A stretch of DNA of 64,000 nucleotides from Diplocarpon mali (lineage: Eukaryota; Ascomycota; Leotiomycetes; Helotiales; Drepanopezizaceae), in NCBI GenBank assembly GCA_024741835.1, contig JAENRP010000076.1, forward strand, positions 105,974 through 169,973, read 5' to 3'. A program made the position numbers and the translations under genes. This document shows, piece after piece, positions 1 to 12,027 of the stretch. How positions within the stretch are numbered: the first letter of the stretch is position 1; each line of letters starts with the position of its first letter. The notes beneath the pieces were generated by a model. It was not told the DNA's origin. It saw only the letters and a list, made by a program, of their open reading frames with translations, and searched no databases.

Positions 1-1439
1 GAGTGAAGTAGCTGAGATTGTATGAGGCAGTGTTTGGTAAAAGCGATGAGACGTGCTTGAGGTTGAGCTTGTTCCTTGGTGCGAAGTGCAAATTTCGATA
101 TGCGAGGAAGAAAGATGAAGGGCCTGGGAAAGAACACCAAAAGCCATTTTATGCGTGTACGTGGCCCTGAAATCTGGGTGGCTGGTGGTTTAGCGTAGAT
201 TCATTTGTATATGGTTGAAGTTTTGAACGTGAAAGCCGAGTTCGCCTTTCAAAATCGCTAAGCGACGAGGGCATTGTGCAGCACCCCTAAGATAGCAACC
301 CCATCAGGAAAATTACGAGTAGCTGCCGAGGAAAAGAAATACACAAGAGAGTCTACTGCTCTTAGTGAGGCTCTCCATTATATTTAAAGACGATTTCATA
401 CGGTTTGGAGGTTGTAGGGGCTCGATAGGCATCCAGGAGCCAGCGTCCTGGGACGATTACGACCTCGCCTTCAAAACAAGCGCATCAATGCGGGTTTTGA
501 CTTACAAGCCTGACTGAAAAAGCATGAACCATAACATCAAGAGCCAGTGAGAAGCGAAATGCTGAGTGCATAGCTACTCTCAATCACCAGGAAAGAAACG
601 AGTGGCCCCAAAAAACAATCACGTGACAGCGAACGAACAAGGGAAGGACAGTAAACACGCCGGGAAGCGGGCCAGAAAATGAGCTTCCGTATTTATTGCT
701 GAAAATGACTGCCTGCACCGAGTCTCTGTCAACCCAATGGCAGTAAAGCCCGGTCACTATACAATCATCTACCACAACAGAGACCACAAGTCATCACCGT
801 CGTCGTAATCCATCTCAGCTCCAGTTAATCACTCCCCGCCGGACCCTATTTGATTGATATACAGCGTCGAGAGCCTCCTCCAGCCATGGACCCATTTCTG
901 CATTCTTCGTATACCTAAGACTTCGCCCATCGGCTAGAGAAGCTTCTCAGACGCTCAGAATCCACAGGGTAATTCTCCGTTCCTGGGCGTAGTAGAAATT
1001 ATATGCAGGGCTTCAGGGACGCCGACTCAAATGCGATATTACCAGAAAGAGAAAACAAGAATGTTTGCGTCGAGACGCAAGAGTCTTCACGTCGGTATCC
1101 CGAAGTAACCACAGAAGTTGATGTGTAACCGAGGCCACAATATCTAAATCCCGGTCTTGTTATTAAGCCACAGAATAGGTGGTTATCCTCGCGGGATGCT
1201 GTCCGAGTCGCTCTTTCGTCCCCGATCACATCCATTAAAGCGAAGTAAAAAAGAGTTTGTTTATATGTAAGTTGAAGTCGATGAAGCCGAGAATCGAGAA
1301 AGTGGCCGTCGATGAAACAAAATTAGGTGTGAACAGGAGGCTTGACGCCCGCAGGTAAACTCCACAGATGAAACTGATCACAAACTCTGGACACTCGACA
1401 TGATCGATGTCGAGGACCCCTTTTTTAAACTCCATCAAT
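1..1439. other. Intergenic / 3' flank of the ketopantoate-reductase-like gene
   Basis: I see no convincing gene here. Open frames are short, lack recognisable motifs and do not join by splice sites. The right edge directly abuts the stop codon of the minus-strand gene that ends at 1440, so part of this stretch will be its 3' untranslated region. Confidence 0.5.
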
Positions 1440-4016
1440 CTACCTGACGCCAATGGGAGGTCGAGGTCCTAAGCTGCTCTGGCTACTGTGTGCAGAGGGC
1501 TCTGAATCGATGTTGGCGCTGTCACCACTCCCCGCGCTAGCGCTCGCACTACCCGTCAGACTTCGAACTTGAACAGGGCCTTTGGGTGGATGAAGGGCGC
1601 TCACCCCAGCAAATTGCTCAACTTGTTGCGGTGCAACCGTATTGCCATGTCCTGGCGGGTGGCGAGGAACTGGCTGTCTCATTGCCCCTGGGGGTGAAGG
1701 CCGACCATTAACTTGTGCTCTCGGCACCAAATAGCCGTTCGGCGGTGACGGACGGCCGCCTCTTCCAACCTGCGGACTGTATGGATTTCCAGGCGATTGG
1801 CTTGCTCTTCGGGGATACGGGCCACTTTGGCCGTTGGGGCCCTGTGGATGTCCGTATTGAAGTTCATCCAATCGTGCAGACGTCAGGGAGTTCGTCCTAG
1901 ATTCCAGGCCCATCTGAGCTCGGTCAACGTTACCGTAGCGATTCGAAGAATAGCCTATGAGCGGATCATCCATCAAATTATCATGGAGACCGGGTACCTG
2001 ACTGATAAGTCGAGCGCTAGAACGGTTCCTGGGAAAGCTGGGGCGCATGAAGCCGCCTCCCCTACGTGCTGCAGGTTCCCCGAATTCTGGGTTCTTCCGA
2101 ATTTGGCTCTGACTTGGAGTGGCCTTCCGATTGCGTCTCGATGTTACGCTCATCATGTCGAAATTGTCCGGGTCGATCATGGGAGCCATGGGAGCGTCTG
2201 CCGGGTCAAAGAAGTCATCGTCGTCATCTTCATCGAATCCACCGTTCCGCACGGATGGTGTAGGGGGACCTCTGCGAAGCGGGCCTCGTCCACCTCCGCC
2301 GTTTCTCAAGCGCATTTCCTGCTCACGCAACGCAAGTTCCCGTTGCCTCAACATCAACTCACGTTCTCGGAGGGCCATATCAGTCGTCTCTCCACCATGA
2401 TTAGACTCCCCGGACTCAGGGATGTCATCGTACAACACCAGGTGGCTGAATTCCTCGAGATCATTGCCTTCCATAGATCCACGCCGAGATTGAGCTCTTC
2501 CCGAATATCCACTGCCCGGCATTGGGCGTCCATACCCGTTCGGCGGACCTCCATTCATCGAGGGTGGGCCTCGACGCATCATCCCGGGTGGTGGGCCGTT
2601 CATTGACGGTCCCCTTCCTCTACCCCTGGGAGCACCATTACCATTCATGGCTCCGTTCATCATGTGTCTGGTGGGGGGCGCCGAGGATAATCGAACGGGA
2701 GGGTTAGTCATGGCAGGCGAAGCCACCGGAGCGTCTTTCTTCTGCTGGTTTGTGGTATTTAGACAGTGCAAGATGGCGTACAGCGTTTCAATTCTGGGCA
2801 CTCGTACTCCGGCATCTTGAGCGAGCTTGATTGGCGACCCAAGGTATGTCTCGACTTCCATCGGTCTCTTCGCCATAAAGTCTTGATACATGATGCTATT
2901 TACCTCGGTAGGGCGGACCATGTCTGCCATGATCTTTGCCTTGAAGTCCGCTGCGAAAACGCATTCCTGAGCTTTTGCAACGTTGAGAAGCTCGTCGAAC
3001 ACCTCGGAGACTAGGGCCCTGACACCGACCTTTTCGAGAAGCGATGCGTGCGATGGTGTCTCAAGTATGACGCTCAGGGGGTGGAACGAGATTGGCCTGG
3101 GACCAGTTGTTAGTGGGCCGCGCTTGTAGAGAGGAACAGAGTGCCCTTACCCGATCATCCGTTCATATTGTTGTTGTCGGATGTTGGCAGAGACGTGGCA
3201 ATCCACCTGCCCACTGCTCAAAGTCATAGCTAAGGCATCTGCCATGTCCCCTTGCATCGCGCTGGGGGTCGAAGAATTTTTGTTCGCCGGCCCAACCCAT
3301 ACTTCAGTTGATCCCTTGTGTTCAAATTCGCTTGCTCCTAGCTGTATGATTTCCGCGCCCGAAACGAGGGAAAGAACCACGTTGCTTGGAAACCTTGATT
3401 CCAGTTGTGCCTCGACCCCTAGCGTATGCGTCGTGTTGACGAGTATACATGTATGCTGGGGCGTAACGACGGATTCGATGACGGAGGCCAGGTCGTAAAC
3501 ATCCGGAAGAGCCTTGACGCAGAGTAAGACATAGTCGAAGGCGCCATCTTTCGTATTTGCTGCGTCTTCTGGCGCTCGCACGACTGTTCTCTCCGTGGTC
3601 AGTCTCGATCCAGATGTCCAAGGCCGTCTGTGACAGGATCTCACCATTTCGAGGCTTGAATCTTTCATTGCCAAAAGACGACGATCTGCCAGAATCAATT
3701 ATATGTTACGGCGAGACGAAGATCAGGACGTACTTGAACGAAATACCATATTGATGAACTGCATCAAAACCGCTCTTCCACACAAGAGTCACGTCACACG
3801 CATTCGTGGCTTGTAGTCGCCATGACAGAAAAGCCGATACTGCGTTGCCGCCCACTATAGAATCTCATTAGTTGCGTCGCCATATTGACTATCGACAAAC
3901 CAGCACATAGAGGAACGGAAGAGAGATTCGCCAATGTGCTGGGAATGTGGATCAGTGGTACGAGAACGGATAGACCAACCTGACAGGATCCGGAGGCGTG
4001 GAGCAGTTGGTGCCAT
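1440..4016 (-). CDS. Ketopantoate reductase (PanE/ApbA)-like protein with long disordered C-terminal tail
   Basis: I read five exons on the minus strand: 4016-3980, 3854-3734, 3685-3645, 3583-3151 and 3096-1440. All phases agree, giving 762 residues. Residues 1-330 resemble the 2-dehydropantoate 2-reductase fold: an N-terminal Rossmann segment (ILSVGGNAVSAFL), a middle segment reading YVLLCVKALPD, and a C-terminal helical domain containing KIMADMVRPTEVNSIMYQDF and KRPMEVETYLG. That family uses NADPH to reduce ketopantoate in pantothenate synthesis. The usual glycine loop GxGxxG is altered here (GGNAVS), so the substrate is uncertain. Residues from about 331 to 762 form a low-complexity tail rich in Pro, Gly, Arg, Asn and Ser, with an RG-rich patch (GAPRGRGRGPS) and a short charged helix near residue 449 (RERELMLRQRELALREQEM). 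Tailed relatives exist in other fungi (the S. pombe Mug72-like group, from memory). The family is well supported; the cellular role is not. Confidence 0.85.
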
Positions 4017-7000
4017 CTTGAGCGAATGGAGAATTCCTCTAGATCTCTGCGTCTGTTGCTTTCCGTAGTCTATGTGACCGCAGTATCCGCAGCGGTGAAG
4101 ATCCTCCTATCAGGCTAGCCGGCTTCAGGTCGTCGCCGAAATGGATCGTGAGTAGTGTAGTAGCTTCTGCCGCAATTGCCTGCCGCTTTTCTCGGACCAA
4201 ACGAGAGCGGATGCAGTGGGCAGAGACGGTTGCTGTAACGAGCGTGACGCCGTGGGAGAACGTGGCGTTCTCGCTGGTTGAGAGAGGCGCGGATGGTGTC
4301 GCAGAGAGCGCGTGTGGGAAAAAGTTTTGGCTGAGGAATGAGCGTGTGGGAAGGGAACGTCGTGTGCGGACGGGGGGGGGATAAGGTGGGCGGGCTCGCG
4401 TCGAACGAGCAGCAGTGGTTGTCGACGTGCTTGCTGGCTTGGCTACCAGAAGACCAATTACTTTAGCAGCTGCAGCAGGAAGGCCATCCAGCTTACGATC
4501 CCTGACGAGATATTTTCCGGTCGCTTGCGCAGGCCAGTGAAGAGTAAATGGGACGCGGACCTGGCAATATAACGGCGGATCGAGGAGGATTTGATTTGGC
4601 AGCTGTCGACAGCAGCCTCGAGTTCGAGGGAGTGATGGCAGCGAAGCAGAAGACGGCAGAGTCGAGGGGGGGTATCCTCGTTCATTCGTTTCGATCGTCT
4701 GTTCGTTCGCAGGTGGTGAGGGAGAAGCTCGTGAGGGCTGATACGAGAGATGGTTGAGCTGGTATGATGGTGTTGATGGTGTGGGAACAGGAGCTGGGAT
4801 TGGAATTGGAGTTGGAACTGGATGTGGGCTTGGGAGTGTTTGTGCTCAGCTGTGCCCCTGGAGCTGGCGAGCAGAGTTGAGTGGGAGAAAAAACGTACGA
4901 GCCGCTTACCGTAGCGGTGTTTTCTCTCGCCTTCGCTCCTGGCCTTGGCTCCTGGCCTTCGCTGCCCCTGAAAAAGTGAAAAGGTCGGGAGTCTCCCAAC
5001 AAGACGCGCCTTGCTCGATTGGGCAACGCCTCTACACTTGACTTTTCAATACCTACCCAAGGGACATAGCTACACAGTACACCATATAGCGACGGTGAGT
5101 TGCGCCCGAGTCGAGGGAGGACTCGCTCCGGATTTCTGGATCAAGAGAATGTCCATCGTTGATAAGGCACGTCCAGACCCCCTCGACCTTCCCGACGCGG
5201 TCTCCCTCTGGTGTTTAGCTACCCACATGCATATGTCGCATAATCGCGCCTTGATTCACGTCACCCATGTGTGTGCCCTTCTTCCGTCATTGGACTCGAC
5301 TTCTAGAACAATGCTGCTACAGTAGCAATGATTGCATCTGCGGTAGAGCTGCCGGGTAGAGTACAGAGGGTACTCTCTCCCTCTACCCTACTCCCGCTAT
5401 CAGCTATAATAAGCGGCAGGCAAGGGTCAGCGACGACTGGCGAACTGCCACTCAATCATTTAAGCATTGCTATTGTTTGGTATATACTCGCCCGATCCAG
5501 TGCCAAGCCGAGGGAGTGAGCCTGCTTCATAAGACCAGCACTCGCTAGGGGTTGTTGCACATGGACAGTAGAGTCGACCTGCTACCTTCTACTCCATCTC
5601 TCGAACAACTCTGCAAGCCAGAAGATCGTCCAGGGTCGAAGGCAGTCGGGAAATCTCCTACGCACTGCAAGATACTGCAGATACTCCAGCTCCCGCCATC
5701 AATATTAAGCAGGCCAAATTCAAACTTGAGCTGAAAGAAGCTTTTGGGCTTATGGATGACAGCACCCGTTCTAAGTCACTTCTACGCTTCCTCTTCACGT
5801 GAAGCACAGCATCTCATATGCCTAGCACTTGTTATCGCTACCGAAGCAGCAGGTGTTAGCATAGAGAGTCAGCATCAGGGGATACTTGGTTATCCAGCTG
5901 CTTACATATTACTTCTATCTATCTGTCTGGCTTTGTCGTTCTGAACTCTTCTTTTGTAGGAGCCATGCTCCATTCAGCTGCCGAGGCGCTACGTCGAGGC
6001 GACTATAACACGATCCGGGCAGTACTGTGGCTGCCGCACGAGGGGGAAATTCGAGTGCGAGTGAGATCGCTCTCGACTACCGTGTAATGGCAGTTGAGCC
6101 ACGTGACCTGATGGTTAGGCAGCATTTCTTAATCTCGGAAGAGAAAGGAAAGACTCCACCTGATTTCTACTCAGTATATGCTTAGTAGCTCTAGCGTTTT
6201 CATTTGATTAGGATCTTTTCGTATCATTCCCAAGAGCCCGGCGGGCAAAAGAATAGATTTATCTCAACTTGATCTAAAGAATCATCGCTACGGTGTCCGA
6301 AGCTCTCATGACCAGCGAAACAACTTACATACAACCCCATTTGGGGGTCCTCCCTTCTCTGCATACGCGGCATGATAGTCATCGGTGGGTCGCACGAGCT
6401 TATGGAGTTTTTCCCGCATGAATTTCATAAATCGTCGCAAGCCAGAGAAAGCCCACGTGAGAGTATTTTTAGCCCTGCAAAGCCACGGAGGATCCCCATT
6501 GCACTTACGCTATTCTGGTATTCGTGTGGCCTGCGACGAGGTCCGGAGTCCTGGCAAATCAAAGACATAGTACAGCCAGGCACTCCGCTCCATGTTACAT
6601 GGCTGTAAGGCGTCCAGCTTCCTGTCGGCCAGTTTGGTCTGGCTTCTTGCTTTTGTCGCGCTTCTGGCTAGCAAACCTTCGCTGCCCCCCACCACTAACA
6701 CTATCTCTCGCCTGGGTTGGGGATATTTTGGGCCTGTTCTCCAACGGCGCCGGCCGTGCGCAACATCAGGGATCAGAGCACGTTCTCCCGACAAGATTGC
6801 GATGGCAGGGGGCGGCCCACAGGGGCATACACGATGGGCGAGGCGACAGGGACAACAAAATATGGCAGCGCTACTCTGTTGATTTTTGGAAATTGGTTTC
6901 GTGGAGCTCCTTTGACACCTGAGCCGTTGGCAGATGCCGTAGGTCGAACCTCATGAAGATTACTCCACTGCCAGGGAGCATAGCCACTCGGAGTCGCTAT

Positions 7001-7622
7001 CTACGAGTACCCGAATTAACTTCAAGATAACACTCTCAGGCTCGCTTCTCGAAAGCTATTTAGCCGAACCTCGCACTTTGCAAATGTTCCGCGAAGATGT
7101 CTGCGAAATGAAACAAGATAGTGGCTAAAGTACATGGCAAGATCCGATGTCCGCTGTAATACAGGAGGATGTTCCTGTGGTCACATGTCTGTCATATGAT
7201 GGTGTACCAGGGCGCTAAGGCCAACACACACCTTGATATACTCTCGAGTTCTAGCAGCAAACTCTCTTTGGATTAAGATAATGAACACCTCGATGCACCT
7301 CAAACTTCCTCGTGCACTCTATCAGACTACTGAAGAGCATTACCTAGCCATACCCTGTAATGTTAGTAGTTCAAGAGTCGGCTTGATCTCTGGCTCCTGT
7401 TCGAATGGGCCGCACCTCCTTTCTTGCGGGCTGGTGATCTATAGGTCTTGACCCACAGTATACAGGGAAAGGAAAGAAAGGGAATAACCATTCAAAAAAA
7501 AAAATACACGTACAAGTAGATCGATTTTCCTCTCCGCAAGTAATACAGATTCCGATGACAGAAGGTAGCCTACGATCGCACATTGTCCTTCTCAGCACAC
7601 TCCAATCAGCGATTTCTGGGTT

Positions 7623-7688
7623 TCTGGATTTCTGGATTCCCACTTGGTCATATGGTCTGGATTTCTGGATTCCCACTTGGTCATATGG
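7623..7688. repeat. 33-bp tandem duplication
   Basis: Two adjacent identical 33-bp units contain CCCACTTGGTCATATGG, and each begins with TCTGGA. The period is 33 bp, read from the repeated CCCACTTGG motifs at about 7639 and 7672. The duplication lies in non-coding sequence. Confidence 0.85.
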
Positions 7689-10600
7689 TCCGGAAAGCCG
7701 CTTCCTGTACCTGGAACCACCACAACGCCTCTTGTCGCATAGCCAGCAAGCGCGCAACCTCTCGGGAGCAGACGCTGCACGAACAGTCTGGGTTGAGAAA
7801 TCCCAGGCTTTTATGATTTAGTGACTTATGAATTTTGATAAATATCGCCCCTCGGTCCAGCCCAGGCCCCGAGTGCCTTATCAAAATGACGGCGTCTGAT
7901 TTAGATCTTGGCCGGGTCTCTGGACAAGATACAAGTGCTCTGACGACTTTGCGAATAGGCGACCAGGGTGACGGGGTAATACTTCATAAGCTCGGGCTGA
8001 AATCCCATCGACCACATAGTCCTGGACTCCCGGGGCTCGGCCTGCAGGTCAAACCGGTATTTCTTGATGCCTGACGATTCGATAAGAACGTCAGGCCATG
8101 CCGAGCAAGCTTGGTTCGGTGCCTCATGGGCGGTCAAACGCAGTCATCCAAAAGTAATGGCGAATTGCATTCGCCTACCGTCGCAACCAGCCGTCCGCGA
8201 GGACTGGATGAGAGATGCACACCTCTCCAAACACATGGACGTTACCCTGGGCAGCCACCGAGTACTCTGCTCGTACGAGTACCACCGACGCGAAACGCAT
8301 TCCCAGCCACGGCGTCGAGGGCGCCAATCGCAAAACCCGCGGACACAGATCTCCTCTCCTTTCGAACTCTCTCCTCGTATCGGCCAGCGGGCAGAGAGAG
8401 GGGGAGGCTCTGGAACGAAGCGATGGCTGGGCTGCTGAGAAATGGTTTGTTCGGGGTCAAGGCTTTCTCACCCCCATCAACCTACTGATATTCGGCCCCG
8501 TGGATCCAGAATTCGTTGGCCCCAAGGATCTAATCGTGGCTCTTTGTCCTGACGGTGAAGATTTCCTTACTCGCCGAATCCCTTCCCCCTTTTCTCATGC
8601 AGAGTCACAGCACAGCACAATCGGCCGGCTCCGATTGCTCGAATGCTGGGAGGCTCCCCTGAGTGCCACGAGCTGCTGCCACTGTGTACTGTGTCCTTCG
8701 TACTTCGCTGGACCTGTGAGATGCATCCTGGATGCCCTCGACTTCCAACACCAGACCAGATCCGATCTGATCTGATCAGAATGCCCCGTCGCAATCTCAC
8801 GGATCTCCGCCGCCGCGCCGAGGGCGCGTCGTCCAATTACCGAAGATGCCGTCACCAATCATGGTCGAGTCGCGAGAATCACTCGCAGGCCCTGGCCTTG
8901 GTCTTGCTCTGATGTCGAAACAAGACGATGTGCATCTCGGAATCCCGTGCCGAACAAGATATCCCGTGAGCTGCTGGTCGTCGTCGGTCCCGGCGCGCAC
9001 ACCCACCCTTCTCCCACGCCTCTCGCCTCTCGCCTCTCGCCTCTCACCGTCGCAACTTCGTGACCTCCTGATCCCGACAGTGCTTTCGAATCCGTCGCCG
9101 TGCCCGTCGCAGCTGGGGAGAGAGGCGATCGACAAATGGTGCCCGGCGCAATTGCCTCCCGACCAGACGGGTTCAACGGGACTCGGCATTCGAGCGGCGC
9201 CTATTCTTGGCTTGACAACCGCAGCAGCCATGTCTCGGTGCATGTCCAAATTTCGCGTGGCAGAAATTCTCCCTTCCCGTCCCCCTGTCCAGAAGTGAAC
9301 ACACCAAACCCTGTGTATGCTTTCTTTTTGTTCTTCTTCTCCTTTTTTCGGGGCAATCAGCTTCTCGGCCCGGCAAGGGGCATGGAAGTCAAGCGCAGCC
9401 GTACTACGATACCTCTGTTCGTCCGCGGGGAGACTGGGATGTACTTAGTAGAATATCAGCATGGCATTTTACCGCAGCCGAGTGTATATATCGTTGCCCC
9501 CGAGTTGAGCGGTAACCGATGCACGCTCTGACAAACACCACCGGGCGTATGGAAGCGCTCCTCGAGGGCTCAAGCGAGCGGTGATTACTGCCAGTGCATG
9601 TCGCATTGTTGACATTGGCATACCTGCTTTGTCTAGCACTTGGTCCACCGCTAGAATCGAGATGCTGCCCTCCACCCTCGTTCCTCTTCCAGCATGCAAA
9701 CAAAGATCCTTCTCTCGAGGAAGAAAGCCTCCGACGTGGGCTGCAAATCTCCATCTCGACACATCCAATCCAGGCACGTGCACCCCCTCCAAGTATCCCT
9801 TACCGAGTGACGCAACCAACAAATGGCATGAACAAGCTTGTGATTCTCCAGCTCGATAACGGGGCGTCGGGGTCACCGCGAAGGGCAACAGATCTCGATG
9901 GATCTCCCATAGCCACGCCGGTCTCCCCGCCGGTAGAGCGTCGCTATCGCTCTCCTCATTCTGAGCCCGAGAGCATCCAGCAGCATTAACAAGAGGGTGA
10001 GAGTGGCGGCCACCGTCGCATCCAGACGCCCAACGAACCTTACAGCATCCCAAGCCATTTGAGACTCAGAGAGCATTACGCGTCACCCGAATCTCCAGCA
10101 CAGGAGTGACAGCATAGGCGTAGCATGGGATATCGCGCCATACTGCATCCCATCGCCCGAGAAGAGGACTCGGATAAGTCGGCAGAGACTCGCCCTCGTC
10201 GAAGAGGCACTGCTCACGAGGAAATGCGACCAGGAAATGCGGACTTCCATCGACGAACCATGCATTCCGTTCCTTGGGAAACCCGTACGAGCGGTGCCAG
10301 TTAACGGCGGCGAGGCAGCTAGCTGCCTCGATTGCGCAAGCGTGAGCCTCTGCGACCTGCAAGCTACCGTCTGGTCAAGGAGTTGGCAGAGCCGTTTTGA
10401 TCTCTTGGATCTCGTCTTCATCTCCGATCTGATACAGTGTTGACCTGGCCGTCGAGCGGGGACGTGAAAATGCCATTTCCAACGCACTCTCCGCTCCACG
10501 CTGCTAGCACTGAGCAGACCTACCCTCCATCGCATGCAGTATGCCTACCTTTTGATCTTCCCCAGAACCATACGTCGCCATAAGCATAGCAGTCAACGAG

Positions 10601-11129
10601 GTCCTCAGAAGACATCCTGTGTGCTCTAGCGAAGCGCCTCCAGGCGCGAAAGCCGCGAACAGGCTCGCCCCGTAGCCAGCTGTTCGTCCCCGCGACCGTA
10701 AGCTCGAGATGTATTCGCCCACAGCCGTTCCGACGACAGGCCAGACTGCTCCCCCACGGGTCATCAAGACCCCAGTCATCGTGGTAACATGCATCTCCCT
10801 CTCTGTCTCTCTCTGTCTCGCTGCAAGCCATCACACCACACGAGTGAAGATCCAGGTTTCGAAGCGACCCGACACAACACCGCTACCAGCCGCTTCCGCC
10901 TCTGGCTCTGCGCGGCCAGTCCTATCAGCTGCCGGTCGTCCTGTCGCGAGGCGTACCTGTGTAGTAGAGTAGCCCCTGACCTCCTGCTGCGACGGTTGGG
11001 CAATGCCTCCGCATACAATACCTCTCGCCATACCTACCAGACACTGCCTCTTGGCGCTACTCTCTGACACCGCCTGCACTGCACCGACCTACCGACCTAG
11101 AGGATGGCAATGTGCACCTCCCCGACACT

Positions 11130-11220
11130 CTGCTACTCTCCCTGCCTCTCTACCTCCCTACCTCCCTGCCTCCCTGCCTCTCTACCTCCCTACCACCCTA
11201 CACCCATCTCCACCCCAGCA
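11130..11220. repeat. Polypyrimidine (CCTCCCTR/CCTCTCTA) tract
   Basis: A run of about 90 bases is almost entirely C and T on the plus strand, built from repeated CTACCTCCC and CTGCCTCCC units. It explains why all three forward frames stay open here (Pro/Ser/Leu-rich shadows). It may be part of a promoter, but no gene start was identified nearby. Confidence 0.7.
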
Positions 11221-12027
11221 CCGCGCCCCGACTCCCCACCCAGACACCTCAAGACAGGACCGACGAGCCGCTGGCCCCGCCGCGCTCGAGGGGGGACAGG
11301 GCGCGCCCGGCAGTCTGGCCGGCCGCCTCGAGCTGGAACGGGAGCTGGAACGGGAACTGGAACGGGCACTTCTCGCGACCTCTGCCTCGCCGCACTCCGC
11401 TCCCCGAACCCGCGTCGGCGGTCTCGCTACTGAGCTTGCTCGTTCGGGTCGGAGCTCGCTCCAGCTGGGACGCCGTATTTCGGGGGCACGGTAGGTATGC
11501 AGGTCGGCTTTTCGAACCCCAGGGGGTTATGGTCGGTGGGTAGGTGGTAGGGGGGCGGCGGTGCAGGTTGGATACCCACAGTTCAGTCCTGGTCATAAGG
11601 AGTGAGATGGTCTACCACTCTCGAGACCGTATGATGGCGCGCGCTGGCGCCGGGCAGGCGGTGCAGTCTGCATTGAACCACTTACTAGAGAACTCCCACG
11701 TGCTAGTGTCTGCGCGAGATACAACTACAACCCGAACCAGCGCTGCGCATTCTGATTTTCACCTCACATAGTGGCACGACGCGTAAAGCAGGACACAAAT
11801 TTCAAGAACTTTTCTATTCGTTGGCTGACTAGTTGCACTGGCCTCCCGCCCCTCGGCAGCTACAACCCGTGGCCCTCCCTCAGAGACGCAATCGTGGACA
11901 TACTAACTCAAAAGAAGAAAAGCGTGCACCCCACCGAGTGCAAAGATATCTGAAGAGCGGAAAAGAGTACAACTCTGGTGCATGTGTCCAGAAGTAGATG
12001 ATCGGGTAGTGGCTCCACAGCGGCATT

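Larger units (their letters stand above)
4017..12027. other. Gene-poor 8-kb stretch with scattered simple repeats
   Basis: No gene could be supported on either strand. Open frames are short and compositionally biased, and none joins by splice sites into a recognisable protein. What can be seen: a G run at 4373-4381; a 33-bp direct duplication at 7623-7688; CTCGCCT-type repeats near 9020-9048; CT-rich tracts near 10,795-10,830 and 11,130-11,220; and a 12-bp GCTGGAACGGGA-type triplication near 11,333-11,366. The part next to 4016 is presumably the promoter of the reductase-like gene. A minus-strand patch at 10,066-10,362 looks mildly protein-like but was not recognised. Confidence 0.45.

Noticed and set aside
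1797..2606. 269-codon plus-strand frame opposite the reductase tail
   Set aside because: It is antisense to the low-complexity Pro/Gly/Arg-rich exon, which by composition leaves the complementary frames open.
4754..5041. Gly-rich frame with GIGIGVGTGCGLG
   Set aside because: It arises from a short GGAATTGGAGTT-like repeat and has no supporting splice structure or homology I recognise.
11104..11543. Three overlapping plus-strand Pro/Ser/Leu-rich frames
   Set aside because: The polypyrimidine tract opens all three frames; none has a recognisable domain.
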